A stretch of 64,000 bases of DNA, from contig JAEVHH010000005.1 in NCBI GenBank assembly GCA_017607445.1, positions 2,423,001 to 2,487,000 on the forward strand. The letters are read 5' to 3'. Below are positions 1 through 10,840 of the stretch, piece by piece. The stretch's first letter is position 1, and the number at the start of each line of letters is the position of its first letter. The position numbers and the translations under genes were made by a program. The notes under the pieces are model-generated. The model searched no databases. It worked only from the letters and a program-made list of their open reading frames with translations, and had not been told where the DNA came from. The DNA is from Histoplasma ohiense. Taxonomy: Eukaryota; Ascomycota; Eurotiomycetes; Onygenales; Ajellomycetaceae.

Positions 1-262
1 ACCTGCTCCAACCCACAGCTGATGATTCATTCTCCTCACAGAGAACCTTCAATTGACAGCCATCTGTCATTGTAGAAGAAGACAATGAACTTGAGTGAGA
101 AATTGAAGCAATTCTTGATGATAGAATCAATCATCACTGCTGCAAATACCTCATTAAATAGATAGAATATGATTGTCTGATCTGAGAATCTGTGTCTGTC
201 TTGAAGAACACTGCCACCCTCAACATCTACAAGTTCTCACTCACTCTGATAGAGAGGGATAA
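1..262 (+). pseudogene. Gypsy family A1: integrase C-terminus with chromodomain (left part outside window)
   Basis: The plus strand encodes the end of a Ty3/gypsy integrase. An acidic stretch (VEEDNELE-like) leads into a chromodomain-like block of the form EAILDD...KYLI..IEYD, followed by a short tail. Such chromodomains tether the integrase to chromatin. The same stretch occurs in the A elements at about 44760-45020 and 47040-47290, each directly followed by the same LTR, so it is the 3' end of a family A element. In-frame TAG and TGA codons break it, and several Trp and Arg positions are lost. The family assignment is secure; the element itself cannot be reconstructed because its body lies left of the window. 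Confidence 0.8.
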
Positions 263-796
263 TGTGATGGATTAGCATCTGTTAGTAATTAACTTACACA
301 ATCAACTCCCCTTCTGCATCTGCTTGTTTCTGACTGTTGTGATCTCACATAATCCTCAATGTTCTTCCACTCTGTGCTCCATGCTTGTGTAGTTTCTAAC
401 AATTCTTTCATGTAGCTCTTAATGTTCTTCTGCTCTGTGCTCTGCACTTGTATAGTCTCTAACAATTCTTTCATGTAGCTTCTAATGTTCTCTCACTCTG
501 TGTTCTGTGCTCATATAGTCTCTAACAATTCTTCTGTGTAGTTCTCAATGATTCTCTCATTCCACACTCTGTGCTTGTGTAGTTTCTAACAATTCTTATG
601 CATATCTTTTAATGTTCTTCTGTTTTATGCTTCACTGTGGAGTGGCTTCTGATATTCTTCTGCTCTGAACTTTTCTCTATAAGAACCTCTTTTGTATGAC
701 CTTTTCTTCTGATTTCTTTTCTCTTTCTTTCCTTAATCAATTTGTAATCTGTAATTAGAATAGTATCAAATCGTTAATCGAAGTACGCCTGTTACA
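263..796 (+). repeat. Family A LTR, copy 1 (3' LTR of A1)
   Basis: This 534-bp LTR begins TGTGATGG and ends CTGTTACA. It directly follows the integrase end, so it is a 3' LTR. Related copies lie at 30023-30556 and 35585-36118 (minus), 36501-36972 (plus), 41391-41924 (minus), 45037-45570 and 47297-47831 (plus). It contains about four tandem units of roughly 62 bp. The flank to the right (GCAAT) belongs to another gypsy integrase, so A1 was inserted into element D. Confidence 0.9.
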
Positions 797-2134
797 GCAA
801 TCACTCAGAAGTTATTATGAATACATCATGATGATTTCTGAGCAGATCACTTTGATATTGCCAGAACCTTAGAGCTTCTACATCACAAATATTACTGGAA
901 TACACTCTGAAAAGATGTTGAAACATACATCAGAGAGTGTGATATCTGCCAGCATGTTAAAGCTAAGAGGCATAAATCATACAGACAACTTGTCAAAATT
1001 CTCATGTCTACTAGACTGTTCAGTTCTCTTGCTATGAATTTCATTGTTGAATTACCACCAGTAATTCAAAAGGGAATCATCTATGATAATATTTTGATCA
1101 TACTGAACTGCTATACTAAACTAGCTAAGTACTTTCCTTGCATGACTTCAATTACTGCTTCTGATTTTGCAGAGTTGTTCATAGATGCTATTTTAAGTGA
1201 TTACAGTTCATCTTTGTCTATCATATCTGATAGAGATAAGTTGTTTACCAGTCACTACTGATCAACATTCTGTTATTATTTATGAGTTAAGCACAATCTG
1301 AGTACAGCATTCCACCCTCAAATCAATGAACAAACAGAACACCAGAACCAAACATTAGAGAACTATTTACAAGCATATTTGAATTACCATCAGAATAACT
1401 GAGTGAATCTACTTCCACAGACACAATTCACCTACAATTCTGTTTCTCAAGCATCTATTGATATACCATCATTTTGAGCACTACTAGGTTACAATTCTGT
1501 TTCATCAAGAGAAGTAATTGATAAAGAATCTGAATCTGTAACCTCTATCAATCTTGAGCCCTTAGCTACAGCAAGGGTGAAGAAATTACAAGAGATACAA
1601 AGCAACCTCCAAGTCAAAGTCTGAAAATCCTTCAAAAAGCAAGTGAAATACTATAACAGAAGACATCAAGAGAAATCCTTTGTCATTGAAGATTAAGTTT
1701 TTCTATCTTTCATAAATATAACAACTTCTAGATCTTGCTGCAAGCTTGAAGATAAATGGTTTGAACCATTTACAATTCTGAACACCATTGAATTGCAAGT
1801 ATATCAACTAGATCTTTCAAGAACCTTTGAATCTATGCATTCTGTCTTTCATATTACCTTGTTGAAACTCTATTATCAGAGATCAGATGAAGAACCTAAG
1901 AAACCTTCTGATATTCTACTCAAAGACAGAACAGAATATTTTGTTGAAGTCATTTTGAATAAACAATTGCACTGTAATAAGAAGCAATATCTTGTCAAGT
2001 GGAAAGAATATTCTAATACTGAGAACACTTGGAAATCTTCTAATAATCTTTTGAATTCCCATAACCTTCTCAAAGAATATGAAAAGGTAAATCAAAATCA
2101 ATCTCTTGTTAAGAAGAAGCATTTCAGAACATAA
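797..2134 (+). pseudogene. Gypsy element D: integrase core and chromodomain (broken)
   Basis: The plus strand reads as the second half of a gypsy polyprotein. First comes an HHCC zinc-binding region ending YIRECDICQ. The catalytic core follows at about 960-1500, with NFIVELPP, the YDNILII...T..A.YFPC stretch, ISDRDKLF containing the second catalytic Asp, and an FHPQ.N.QTE.QN block. The GPY/F-like region (KWFEPF) is near 1750, and a chromodomain (VEVILN...QYLVKWKEYS..ENTW) lies at about 1926-2070. In-frame TGA codons interrupt it in several places; the stretch 1793-2134 is the longest open part. It differs clearly from the family A integrase. Reverse transcriptase and gag parts are not present: the left side is cut by the A1 element. 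Confidence 0.85.
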
Positions 2135-2356
2135 CATTAGTAGTTCTTCTATTTTTTTCTATAAAGATTTTGAAGTTTCTACTTATCTACACTTCTGCTT
2201 CAAACTGTGAAAGATTCTTGAAGCTTAGTGGCACTCTTCTTCTTTTTATCCTACAAGGTTTTAGGAGTTTAATGAGGCTACATTATGATTTCAAACTCTG
2301 ATCAGAAGGAAAAAGCAAAGAACCAAGATATTATTCTGAGCATTATACTCTTGATG
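2135..2356 (+). other. 3' flank of element D, up to the G1 insertion
   Basis: This is non-coding sequence after the D chromodomain. No LTR is recognised before the G1 element begins at 2357. The last four bases (2353-2356, GATG) are repeated at 17021-17024 on the other side of G1 and are its target-site duplication. D should therefore continue at 17025. Confidence 0.6.
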
Positions 2357-2502
2357 TGTGGTAATTTCGGCTTATTATTCTTCCATGGTGTACGCCACCC
2401 CCTATTATCAAGGATGGCGTACGCTACCACACTAGTTAATTCGTATAAGAAGAGCTGCAAAGCTTAGAAGCTTTGAACAGCTCAAGCAACCTTTGAACTA
2501 TA
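2357..2502 (+). repeat. G1 5' LTR
   Basis: This 146-bp LTR matches 16875-17020 almost base for base. The differences are mainly C/T or G/A. This copy retains several CpG sites (for example in GTACGCCACC) that read CA or TG in the right copy, while its end CTATA corresponds to CTACA there. The short length is unusual but both copies agree. Confidence 0.8.
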
Positions 2503-2529
2503 TCTGATAGCATGTCTAAACTGAAGAGA

Positions 2530-4101
2530 GCATACACTTCTGAGGGTGTGATAATTCCATCTACAACACAAGTCATAGTTATCATGCCAGTATGATCATC
2601 TCTACACTCTAGAGCTCAATCGTACAAATGAGCAGTGAAGTCAGAACACTTTCAATTACAAAATTGATAGCAGACAACTCACCACCATACATGAGATGAG
2701 CTGAGAGCATAGAAAGGCAGTGTAGAGATGAACAACAGTTCAAAGAATCATTCTACTCACAAACTTAAGAAGAAGTCAGTCAGTTGTACAATCAAGAAGA
2801 TATCAACAAAAAATCAACTACAAACAATATTCTTAAGATATAGAGAAAAGCATACAACTGACAATAATCATCATGAACACCTTCAATCAACATTCATCTC
2901 TTGTATTCAAATCAAACAAAATGCAACTGGTTTTCAAAGATCTATGAGAAGCAGTACACAGAGCAGCAGCTCTCACATCTGAGAACAACAAGCTTCTTAT
3001 CTACAACACCTTGTTGAAGAAGATATTGACAATGTGTAATCTTTACCAAACAGAGCTTGAGATGCAGAAGAAACATCAGCATGTGAAAGCTACTCAACAA
3101 TAAACAGCAGATGCTGTGAGCTTTGCAGATAGTCTTACAAATATCAGAAATGAGTGAGATGCTCAGATGGCTGATCTGCATCAAGAGCTGAAGCACATAC
3201 ATCTCAAGATTGAACATTCAGCAACACTTGAGATTTCATCATATAGCTTAATCAACTCTCTGAACATCAACACCTCATCTAACAACTCTGACTCAGTGTA
3301 CACAGCACAAACAGCATTCTCTGAGAATACATCAATCATCACAGAATATATCAAGTCAGATGATCTATCTAATTCACCACATTTTGATGATGAGCATAAG
3401 AACAATGCTGCTCTCAACTGGTTGAGTCAGATGCATTCACACTATTGCATGAAGCACAAGCTCACAGAATGACAACTCACTGAATTACAACAGATCTTAC
3501 ACACAGCATCTATTCTCAAGAAAAAAGCTAGATCTCTTTGAATGACAGCTGAGAAGTTGAACACAGAAGCATCTGACAAGCATGAATTATCACAGAAATG
3601 AGACAATTTCACAAGATGAATTCTGCATAACTTCAAGAAACTAGACATCAAAGACAAATATTACAAACACTTCATAGAATGCAAGTAAGAAGAAGATCTC
3701 ATATCATACTACATTCATTTCAGCTTGTGTTATCTTGCAATGAATCAAGAGCTTCTGACATCTTTCTGTCTACAAACCTTCATACACAGCTTAGACACCA
3801 ATCTATACATCAAGTGGAAGTGTCTTAACCCACAGCCACAGACAGTGGAGGAAACATACAAAACACTACTCTCAAGAGAACAAGCAAGCAAGCTGCAAAA
3901 GCAAGCAGCAGAGATGCAGACAAATGCAAGAAGATTCACATCTACATTCATCACTCCACCACTAAAACATCTGAATGCAATGAATATTGATCTCAATGCT
4001 ATTGTGAGAGCTCCAAACCCTCTCAAGAAGAATTCATCAGAGTGAGTAGTCTGATATTGCAAACACAGAGTGTGCTTTCACTGCAGTCAACAGAATTATA
4101 A
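2530..4101 (+). pseudogene. G1 gag (5' part), interrupted inside its zinc knuckle
   Basis: Several open stretches, mainly in one frame (3167-3472 and 3725-4045), form a gag-like protein. It has a coiled-coil region rich in Glu, Gln and Leu (about 3000-3480) and a capsid-like region around 3700-3900 (for example MNQELLTSF and a YIKWKCLNPQPQTVEE stretch). At 4073-4101 a CCHC zinc knuckle starts (CFHC, then SQQN and Tyr in the place of His). It is cut by the LINE insertion, and the missing VRDC lies at 10842-10853. Stops are mostly TGA. Confidence 0.7.
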
Positions 4102-4266
4102 ACGCATCAAGTCATCATTCATCCTTACAACTACTCATGAACGTAGGGGTACATTTGAATTTTTCCATTTTCTAACTGTTTTTCATATAATTTTAACCCT
4201 TCAACCCATTCAACATCATTGCACACCCTCTGCAATTACTCTACATGTGTGTACTGCACAGATTGA

Positions 4267-5830
4267 GTGGTCATGGAGCCCTCAACATCCTCCTGCCCAT
4301 CCAAGAACATTGACATGGCCTACATCAGATCACTGAAACCAGAGTCACTGATCAATTTTGTTACTGAAAAGACTGACAAGAGACAGAGAAAGACTGTTAC
4401 AATGCCTCCTTCAGTTCTCAAAGAAGTCAGTGACAGCATCTCCACAGTCATCTCTCAGCTACAGAAGCAGTTTGAGAAGACTCAACAGCAACAGAATCTG
4501 CAGCAGAAGACTCTCATCAGATTGACAAAGACTCTGAACAGCTGAGTTGAGAAGAAGAAGCAGTCAGTCAGTCAGAACTTTGTCTGAGCCTTCTGTGAAA
4601 GATTCATCACATATGTGACAGCAGATCTGAGCACAGCATCAACTCTGAGAGAGAGTGCTGCCTCAGACACTCACTCACAGTCAAATTCAGTGAAGACAAC
4701 TGTGAGAAAGCCAACTATCTGAGTAGATATCACACAGAAGAAGAAAAATTCTGTTCTTTCTGAAGCTACTTCTGTCAAAACTGCAGCTTTCTCAGCTGAC
4801 AGAGCTAGTGGAGTCAGTCTGCAGCTCAAGAACACCAATCAGTCAAGAAGCCTCACAGAGAATACAAAGCAGCAGAAGAATTCACAAATTCTCATCACTC
4901 TTCAGTCAGAGAAACAGATCACCCAGCTGCAGCCATATGCTGTGCAGCAGATGATCATTGCAAACATTCAGAAAGTGGAGAACATGACTAATGTGCTGAA
5001 GATGAAGCTCATCAGAACAAATTGAGCAATCACATCAAGCAACAGAGACATACACAATGCTCTGATCACTGAGAAGACAGTGACTACTCTCTGTGAAGTT
5101 TTTGACACCACAGAGATTCAGCTATCAGAGCAGTGGTACAATTATACTGTTTCAGAAGTTCTGAAATTTGTCCAGAACTGAGAAGAAGTAAGAATCCCCA
5201 CAGACAAAATGATTGAGAGAGAGATTCTGACTCAGACAAAGATAAAATCAGTGAGCTGTCAACCCTCACAATATGAAGTGAATCTCAAGATGAGGAAGAT
5301 TATATGAATTGTCTTCTTTCTCATTCTGATGAAAGACTTCTCACTCTTCAATGTCAGTGAGAGAACCAGACTCATCAAGAAAAGGCCACTGACAGTGAGA
5401 CATGACTCAGAATGTCAGAGATACTGTCATTCATCAAAGTATGTGTGACTGATGAGATGCTCCAACTGCAGTGAGCTCACAAGTCAGCATAAGAGATCAA
5501 CAGATGTGAAGTGCAAGAGAGCATCACAGTGTGTCAACTGCTGTCAACTCTACTCAGCTGAGCATCAGCACTGCCCTGCCACACCCAGACACATGAATGA
5601 CATTTTCAGACATCTAACTCAAAAGAAGCTAGCAGCTGTCTGCTGTCTTGGCAACAGATGCCACAGAGATGCTCAGAAGCAGCAATCACTGTCAGCACAG
5701 TCAGCATCAATGATTGCAGTGATGATATCTACATCATTCACTCAATCAACTCAGTCAACACAGCTCATCAGACTAGCACCCTGCAAGCAGACAGCTACTC
5801 AGAGCTTCATCAGTGAAGAGAACATCATCT
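4267..5830 (+). pseudogene. LINE1 ORF1 (gag-like RNA-binding protein)
   Basis: This is a plus-strand protein of roughly 500 residues broken by TGA codons. The N-terminal part (4267-4545) is open and has a Gln-rich coiled-coil segment around 4440-4520. The middle (4560-5300) is Ser/Thr/Lys/Gln rich. The C-terminal part (5452-5830) carries Cys/His knuckles (CSNC, later CVNC and HQHC) typical of Tad1-like ORF1 proteins, which bind the element RNA. The ORF probably starts at 4267 or the in-frame ATG at 4273; no better upstream start is visible. Confidence 0.72.
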
Positions 5831-5889
5831 GACAGATGGCTCACATCAAACAACACTCAGCTCACACAGCAGAGCAGTAGTATAGCCAA

Positions 5890-8800
5890 GCAGTCAAAAA
5901 GCAGTCTAGTTTCAGCATGCAGACAACAGATCTGAGATTCTTTAATCTCATTCCACAGATGAACTTTGACAGCAGCTCACTAAGTGACTTCTTATACTAG
6001 AACATCAACACCAACAACACAGCTGATATTATAGAAACAATCAGCAGAAAAATCATTCTCTGCAGATCTTTTGAGTAAATACAGTCAGAGCAGTTCTCTG
6101 TCACACAGCAGCTCTACAGCTTGCTTTCAAGCAGAGCTGTGAAGTGATCTGTATACAGAAGTCTTACACACACTCTGACATCAAGACTTCTAATCACTCA
6201 GCATATGAGTGCTTTGCATTCATAGATCACTGAGATGACACTAATCTGAAGCAGTAAGAGAAGAAGAGACTCTGAATCATGACATACATACATAAGAATT
6301 CAAAGATAAGAGCACAGTAATATCAATCTGTGCAAAACAGAGATCTGCTGTGAGTCAGTGTCAATGACTGCCACATTCTCAATGTGTACAGACAGTCTGA
6401 GACAGACACAGTCATGGACTATCTGATCAATTTGAGCTCATCAGCCCACTGTCTAGTAGATGGAGATTTCAATGTACAACATGATACCTTTGAATCAGAG
6501 ACAGCGAATCTGCACCAAGGAGGGGAGCTTGTTCAGTGAATCAGTGAACACAGAATGAACTTTGTGAAAGAGATAGATATTTCAACTCATACAGCAGATT
6601 ATGTAATTGATCTCATCTTCTTCAATGTAATCTTTGCTTTCACTTCAGTGCATCAAGATTTACACTGCAGCTCAGATCATCAGTCTATGATTACTATGCT
6701 GCTGACAACACCTCAGACACAGCAGAGCAGAGCTCAGATCAAGATCACAGACTCTCAGCTGAAGTTCTTTACAGATTTTGTCAGAGATCTTATGATGAAC
6801 ATATCTTACTCAGATAGAGTTGAGAATGCAGCACAGCTTGATGATCTGACTTGACACTTCATTCAGAATCTTCTGACTGCAGCTTAGACAGTCAGCAAAT
6901 CAGTGCAACAAAAACAGACTACAGCTCTCTGATGAACAGCAGACTGCTGAAGAGCACATTGAGAGCTCATCACTCATCAGACAGAGACTGCAAAGCATCA
7001 ATTCAAGAACACAGTATGCAAGGTCAAGCATGCATACTGAAGACAGATGATCAATGAGGTCAGAGATGGCAGAAATCTGTATCAGATGATAGCATGACAT
7101 GGGCTGAAATCCAACCTCAGAGCACCTCCTCTGATGATTGAGGATCAGATCATAGAAAAGACAGCCATCAAAGTCAAGACACTTTGACAAATCATTCTGA
7201 AGCAATACAACTCAGCTGATAATCTGAAATACAATTCATTGAATGATGAGCACTGAAGTGGCATGGGAAACCTGCTCTGAAACCTCTGAGTTGAGATGAA
7301 GAAGGTAGAGCACAACATCATTGAAGTACAGAGTATCTCTTCAGACACAGATGAAATCACAGTGCAGCTGCTCAAGATATGCTGGCAGTATGTGTCTCTC
7401 TTTGTACAGTAGCTATACAACTGCTGTCTCCAGCTCTGCCACTTCCCACAAACCTGGAAGCTGACAGAGATGACAATGATATTCAAAATAGATAAGAGAA
7501 ACAGAAGCTCAGTCCATTTCTGAAGACTCATTATTCTTCTCTCAATAATCTTCAAGAAGCTGAAATGCATTGTTGCAAGATGACTGACATACACAGCACT
7601 CATTCATAATGTAGTCAGCTTACAGTATGAAGAGACACTGCTCAGACAATCAGCAATGAACCTGATAGCTGCTTTCACTCATGAGATGAAGGCAGTCTTC
7701 ACACAAAACAAGAAGATATTCATGATCACAATGAATGTGTAGAATGTCTTTGATGCTGTGCTGCACAGACAGCTGCTTCAGCAGATGACACAACAGAGAT
7801 GACTGCACAAGCTGCTACAACTCATTGACAGCTTTCTCACTGAATGCAGAGCTCAGATTCAGCTGAAAAGAATCATCACAGCAGCACATCAAATGCAATG
7901 TGATATATTACAGAGATTTTCTCTGTCATTAATACTGTTTCTTCTGTATCTAGCAGAGCTGCTGTGGCAGAACTCAGAATTGCACTTTGACTATGCAGAT
8001 GATCTGAATATTTGACAGACTACACACTCACTTGACAGCAATGCTACTCTTCTCAGTCATGATATACAGAGTATTCTGAGATGGGGGGAGACAAACAAAA
8101 TGATCTTCACATCAGAAAAACTTGAGATGATCCATCTCATAAGAAAGTGACACAATGAAACATCATCAGTGATTGTGTCAGAGAATCTGATCATACACTT
8201 TGTCACTGTCTCAGCTGAACAGAAGTCAGTACTTCACTGACTGAGTGTACACTTTGACAGAAGACTCATCTGAAGATCACATGTTTCTGCTCAGATAAAG
8301 AAGACAAAAGCTGTGACTCAGCACATTCAAAGTCTAGAGAAAATCAGAGATGAGCTCTCAGCAGATACTCTGTGAAAGACAGTCACTATCTGCATGATTC
8401 TCTCACTGCTCTATAGCACAGAGATCTGATACAGCAGTCACACACAGTCAGCAAGGCACACAGACAGAAGTGAGGAGGTCAGCTTTCATCTGAGATAATA
8501 TGTAAGAACAGTCAAGAAAATGCTTATCATAGCAGTCAGAGAAATTCTTTCAGTTTTTCATACAACATTCATCACAACTCTATACTGAGATGCTGAGCTC
8601 TCATCAGCAATGATAGCTCTGAAGGAGGCCAAAATATGTTTTACAACAAAGCTTCAGATAATGGATGAGAGACACTCACTGACTTCACAGATAGCTCCCC
8701 CAATGATCACATATGAAAGAGAGGCTGGAACTCAGCAGCATTCAAAGATCAAGATTCAGAGATTGAGAGTGCTGCTGTCTGCAGTCAATAGATTCACACT

Positions 8801-9790
8801 TGCCATCCCACACTACTCAGAGAGATACAGAACAGACTCCACAGAGAGTGTAGACAAAAAGAGTACTGCTCAGATATTTAAGAAATAATGAAGAAGTCAA
8901 TCTTCAACAGATCTATATATTTTCTCAGATGAATCAGAACAGATTCTTGACAACAGCAGATGAATTGACTATAACTTTATAGTCTATCAGAGAAACAAAC
9001 AGCTGACCAGCTTCTCAGCTGCACTGAGCTCTATATCACATATCTTCAACACTGAGACAGTTGATGTCTGCTGTGCATTAGAGTGTGCAGTGAAGCTTCT
9101 ACTCTGTGTCACAGATGACAGCATCAATTCTCAGATCTGACTCTATCTTGACAACATCTCAGTCATCTGAGACATACAGAACAGTGCAGCAGCCTTCTCA
9201 AACTGAGTCTACAGTCACTGCCATGAGCTCCTCAGACAACATAATGTGAGTCTGAAATGAGTCTCTGAGTATATGAGAATAGAGAGCAATGAGAAAGCAG
9301 ATCATCTGACTAAGTGAGTGATCTCATCTACTGCAGTCTCAGTCTATAAACTCAAGATCATGCCCACAGTCAGTGGAGTCTGCACAGTGACCAAGCAGCT
9401 CAGTCAAGAGACAGAATAAGAGTGATGAAGCAGAGTCTGTGAAAAGCTCTCTGACTGATATCAGAGCTGAAGATTCAGCAGACTGACTGTGAAATATCAA
9501 GTGAAGACCTCTTCAGAGCTCATCATGCCACAGCATGTCCTCCACCACTGACTTGCACTTCACTCCTCTCATGAGAACTTTTTCTGATACCACAGACACT
9601 TTCAGCATGCAGATGTGAGACTCATCTGTGTCTGTGAACATAACAAAAGCTCAGAACATTTGATGCTCTGTCAACACTCACAGAGACACTTCTCTCACTG
9701 ACTCAAGAGATCAGCAGCACAGTCACACAATCAGACAACAGCTGTTGTCTATCTAGAGTTTCTGATCTCTACAGACTTTGTAGAACTGCT
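5890..9790 (+). pseudogene. LINE1 ORF2: endonuclease - reverse transcriptase - RNase H
   Basis: Domains in order are as follows. An AP-like endonuclease (about 5900-6860) shows DGDFNVQHD for the metal-binding GDFN.HH box near 6460 and SSDHQS near 6675 for the terminal SDH box. The reverse transcriptase (about 7200-8350) has FDYADDLNI with an intact YADD centre near 7988. RNase H (about 8900-9420) has FSDES, LDN and ESNEKADHL boxes. A final Cys/His motif (CVCEHNKSSEHLMLC) lies near 9630. Numerous TGA codons sit where Trp or Arg is expected, so no protein can be made. Order and domains match Tad1/I-clade LINEs with RNase H. Confidence 0.85.
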
Positions 9791-9894
9791 TGACCACACA
9801 CAGTTCTACACATAATACTGCACAAGATAACACAGCTGTTTGAGCACACATCATCTGACAGCCCCCACAGCAGTTCCAAGCCTATATAGATGGT

Positions 9895-10152
9895 ATAGAT
9901 AGCACAACATTCAGTACAACTGATTCAATCAGTACAATAGATTCAACCAATGCAATTGGTACAAATGATACAATCAATTCAATCAATACAATTGGCTCAA
10001 TCAGTTCAATCGGTACAAACAGTACAATCGATTCAACCAATTCAATCAGTACAATCAGTTCAACCAGTTCAATCAATACAAACAGTACAATTGATACAAT
10101 TGATACAATCAGTTCAATCAGTTCAATCAGTTCAACTGATGCAAATGGTTAA
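9895..10152 (+). repeat. Decamer-type minisatellite in the LINE1 3' region
   Basis: About 25 imperfect copies of a roughly 10-bp unit lie here, alternating forms such as TTCAATCAGT and ACAATCGATT. Both strands are open across it (Ile-Gln-Ser-Val-Gln on plus), but this follows from the 10-bp period and is not evidence for a protein. It lies downstream of ORF2, inside the LINE. Confidence 0.85.
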
Positions 10153-10513
10153 ATCAGCATGATGAGCTCATTTGCTTCAACTAGCTGTGGTGTAATCAGT
10201 ACAGTCTGTATACTGACTCAGTCAACATACTCTCAGCTGCAGACATACACTCTTCTTCTCCCTTCTCACTGCTCTCTCTGTCTCTCTTCACTTTCTTCTT
10301 CTCATGACCTTCTTCAGTGCTCTCTCCTCTCTCTCCCCCCAGATTTGTGCTGGGTCACATGACTGCAAGATGTCACAGAGGGCACAGTCTTTTCTTCACT
10401 CTTTTCTTTATTTTTCTTTTCAGAATACTCACTTTTTCTCTTTTCTTTTGTCTATCTCATCTGTCTTTTCTCTGCTGTTAGAAGCACAGACAGTTCTTGA
10501 ATCAACTGAGGAA

Positions 10514-10829
10514 GTTATTCCTCTCCATTCACTGTAAAGCCTTCCAGACACAGCAGCAGTGATTTCTCTTGAGAATCACACTATAGCCTCATCATGAATG
10601 GCCATACATCAGGCCAGAAGTGGATGCACAGCTCAGTAAAACCCTTTTCAATGAGCTAAGTCTTCTCAAGAGTTGTCATCTGAATTCTGTTTTCTTTCTC
10701 TCTGTGTACATAGAAATCTCTTCAGTGTAGCACATCTCCATGCCCTTCGGGAGGCTTCTGAAACACGGGCGCTGCCCGTGTTTTCTCCAGGATGTTAAAC
10801 CAATACAAACAAACAAACAAACAAACAAA
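10514..10829 (+). repeat. LINE1 3' terminal segment with (CAAA)n tail
   Basis: This stretch is homologous over its whole length to 50619-50952. It includes a GC-rich stem-loop-like part (GGGCGCTGCCCGTG) near 10767 and ends in a tetranucleotide tail, (CAAA)n here and (CATA)n in the other copy. It is probably the RNA 3' structure recognised by the element's reverse transcriptase. Compared with the 50.6-kb copy it shows C-to-T changes at CpG and CpC. Confidence 0.8.
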
Positions 10830-10840
10830 CAGAATTATAA

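Larger units (their letters stand above)
4102..10827 (+). mobile_element. LINE1: Tad1-like non-LTR retrotransposon, apparently full length, degraded
   Basis: The element has a short 5' leader, ORF1 with zinc knuckles, and ORF2 with AP-type endonuclease, reverse transcriptase, RNase H and a C-terminal Cys/His motif. It then has a roughly 1-kb 3' region and a (CAAA)n tail at about 10804-10829. It is flanked by a 13-bp duplication AACAGAATTATAA at 4089-4101 and 10828-10840. In 4.3-9.8 kb CpG, CpC and GG are almost absent. A 5'-truncated sister copy with far less damage lies at 50619-50952. Confidence 0.88.

Noticed and set aside
3181..3417. Minus-strand ORFs in gag and LINE regions (for example 3417-3181, 4062-3745, 7603-7145)
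   Set aside because: Loss of CpG and CpC and the abundance of TCA and CAT make long antisense frames common; the plus strand holds the recognisable domains.
9882..10162. Repeat proteins (Ile-Gln-Ser-Val-Gln on plus, Ile-Glu-Leu-Val on minus)
   Set aside because: Both are forced by the 10-bp DNA repeat, which leaves several frames open; there is no start context or domain.
10280..10540. Ser/Leu/Phe-rich ORFs at 10159-10537
   Set aside because: They lie in pyrimidine-rich LINE1 3' untranslated sequence and have no conserved counterpart.
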